7,451 nt of DNA from an uncultured Aquabacterium sp. (lineage in GTDB: Bacteria; Pseudomonadota; Gammaproteobacteria; Burkholderiales; Burkholderiaceae_C), in contig CALAKR010000308.1 in NCBI GenBank assembly GCA_937923225.1, positions 1 to 7,451 of the forward strand. The letters are read 5' to 3'. Shown here in pieces: positions 6,625-7,451 of this stretch (position 1 is its first letter; each line of letters begins with the position of its first letter). The translations under genes were made by a program, and so were the position numbers. The notes below the pieces were generated by a model. That model was not told the origin of the DNA and did not search any database. It saw nothing but the letters and a program-made list of their open reading frames with translations.

Positions 6625-6653
6625 GAGGAGGCGCCGTACATGGGCGCCTCTTT
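6625..6653 (+). terminator. Hairpin after the second PEP-CTERM gene, overlapping the next gene's start signals
   Basis: GAGGCGCC (6628-6635) pairs perfectly with GGCGCCTC (6643-6650) around a 7-base loop, and TTTCTT follows. This is a good intrinsic-terminator shape, extendable at the base by G-U and A-U pairs. However, the 5' arm contains GAGGAGG and the loop contains the ATG at 6640-6642 of the next open frame. It may therefore be a leaky terminator or a translation-controlling hairpin between two cotranscribed paralogues. Confidence 0.6.
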
Positions 6654-7451
6654 CTTCCATTTGTGCCTAGCCATGCGCGCCATCGCTTCCTGTCCTGTCT
6701 TTCGCCCGGCTCGAGGTCTCACGGCCTGCGTGCTCGCTTCCGTGGCGGGCCTGTGGGCTCCGCTGGCCTGGGCCGTACATTTCGACATCGAACTGCGCAC
6801 TGATCCTGGCCCGGTGCCCGGGGCGCGCATCACCACGGATTTTTATGGCGATCTGACCGAATGGGCTGGCAACTTGCCCATCGATGGCGAGACGGGCCAG
6901 AAGATCTACCCGGGCTACTTCAGTGACCTGGAAGGCGGCCCCTACCTGACGGATGATCCGGGCTTCCAGGCCTTTGCCGGCACTTTTGTACGGGGTGAGT
7001 TGGTGGCCTACCGTGCCCTGGGCACCTTGCGCTGGTGGAACCCGGCTACGGGGCGCTGGGGTGCCGCGCCGCAGGGCATCGAGGTGGTGCTGTACGGCAA
7101 CATCCCCATCGAGGTCGAGATTGGCTACGACACCGATCCCGCTGCCTGGGCCGAGCAGTACGCCTACTACAGCGGCGGCACGCGCTACCACGCCACGGGC
7201 GTGAGCGGCCCCTTGTCGGCCTTCATCGACGATGCCAAGACGGGCGGGAGCTTCCATGCCCACCTGGATTGGAAGATCACCGCGCCCGCCGGAGCGTTGC
7301 CCAATGTGGGCGCCTACATGGTGACACTGCAGTTCTGGTCTTCGGCGCAGGCGGGAGGGCAGCAGAAGTACCTGCCTTCGAGGCCAGTGCAGATCATCTT
7401 CGAGCGTGGCATTTCCGAGGCGCAGATGCGCACGGCGATCCAGGCGCGCAT
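6640..7451 (+). CDS. Secreted paralogue of the upstream PEP-CTERM protein, 3' truncated by window
   Basis: The frame stays open to the window edge, about 270 codons from ATG 6640. That start has GAGGAGG eight bases upstream; ATG 6673 is the alternative, with no Shine-Dalgarno but a more normal signal-peptide length. The signal peptide ends at a P-L-A-W-A site before VHFDIELRT. The mature protein shares blocks in the same order with its upstream neighbour: GGPYLTDDPGF, GTFVRG, YRALGTLRWWN, TGVSG, FHAHLDW, VGAYMVTLQF and FERGISEAQM. It is longer in the middle, by roughly a dozen residues around GYDTDPAAWAEQYAYYSGG, and keeps the central H-x-H but not the two N-terminal ones. In the neighbour the PEP-CTERM motif comes just after the position where the window stops, so a sorting tail would lie directly downstream if present. 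Function is unknown; it is probably in the same metal-linked surface set. Confidence 0.8.
   Translation, partial: MGASFFHLCLAMRAIASCPVFRPARGLTACVLASVAGLWAPLAWAVHFDIELRTDPGPVPGARITTDFYGDLTEWAGNLPIDGETGQKIYPGYFSDLEGGPYLTDDPGFQAFAGTFVRGELVAYRALGTLRWWNPATGRWGAAPQGIEVVLYGNIPIEVEIGYDTDPAAWAEQYAYYSGGTRYHATGVSGPLSAFIDDAKTGGSFHAHLDWKITAPAGALPNVGAYMVTLQFWSSAQAGGQQKYLPSRPVQIIFERGISEAQMRTAIQAR

Noticed and set aside
5827..6836. Minus-strand open frames 5827-6660 and 6573-6836
   Set aside because: They are shadows of the second PEP-CTERM gene and its paralogue, with no family features.
1..7451. CRISPR arrays, tRNA or rRNA genes, insertion sequences, attachment sites
   Set aside because: No spaced direct repeats, cloverleaf-like sequences, transposase frames or terminal inverted repeats were seen; the only tandem repeat is the short in-frame one in the receptor gene.

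Overview
The window is GC-rich, apart from AT-rich promoter islands, and shows a Gram-negative bacterium with an outer membrane, TonB-dependent transport and a PEP-CTERM/exosortase surface-sorting system. Codon usage and gene content fit a betaproteobacterium of the order Burkholderiales (inference; no rRNA or other taxonomic marker is present). There are no RNA genes, mobile elements or CRISPR arrays.

Layout from left to right. (1) The C-terminal part of a Fur-family metalloregulator, + strand, ending at 257. (2) A 180-bp intergenic region with a striking AT-rich operator at 332-359. (3) A secreted PEP-CTERM protein, 438-1289 +, which resembles the family I remember as 'all3515 family Zur-repressed PEP-CTERM protein'. 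(4) A hairpin between convergent genes at 1311-1331. (5) A two-gene minus-strand operon read from 5751 down to 1331: a ZnuD-like TonB-dependent receptor with a His-rich loop, translationally coupled by a 4-bp GTGA overlap to a 736-aa lipoprotein of unknown function. (6) A 123-bp divergent promoter region with a second operator at 5766-5789. (7) A second PEP-CTERM protein, 5875-6600 +, rich in HxH motifs. (8) A hairpin/terminator at 6625-6653. (9) A diverged paralogue of gene 7, running off the right edge.

The two operators share one architecture: an 8-bp half-site, a 4-bp spacer, then TCATTATC. The first is a perfect dyad of GATAATGA and TCATTATC. These are the half-sites of the classical Fur box, but the spacer is one base longer. 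With the Fur-family regulator next door, the His-loop receptor and the all3515-like protein, the most economical reading is a Zur (zinc-uptake regulator) regulon. Zinc starvation would derepress an outer-membrane zinc or zinc-complex receptor, a surface or periplasmic lipoprotein, and two to three secreted, probably envelope-anchored proteins that may capture or hand over metal outside the cell. The zinc assignment and the extracellular capture idea are inference; the operators, coupling, signal peptides, PEP-CTERM tails and paralogy are read directly from the sequence.
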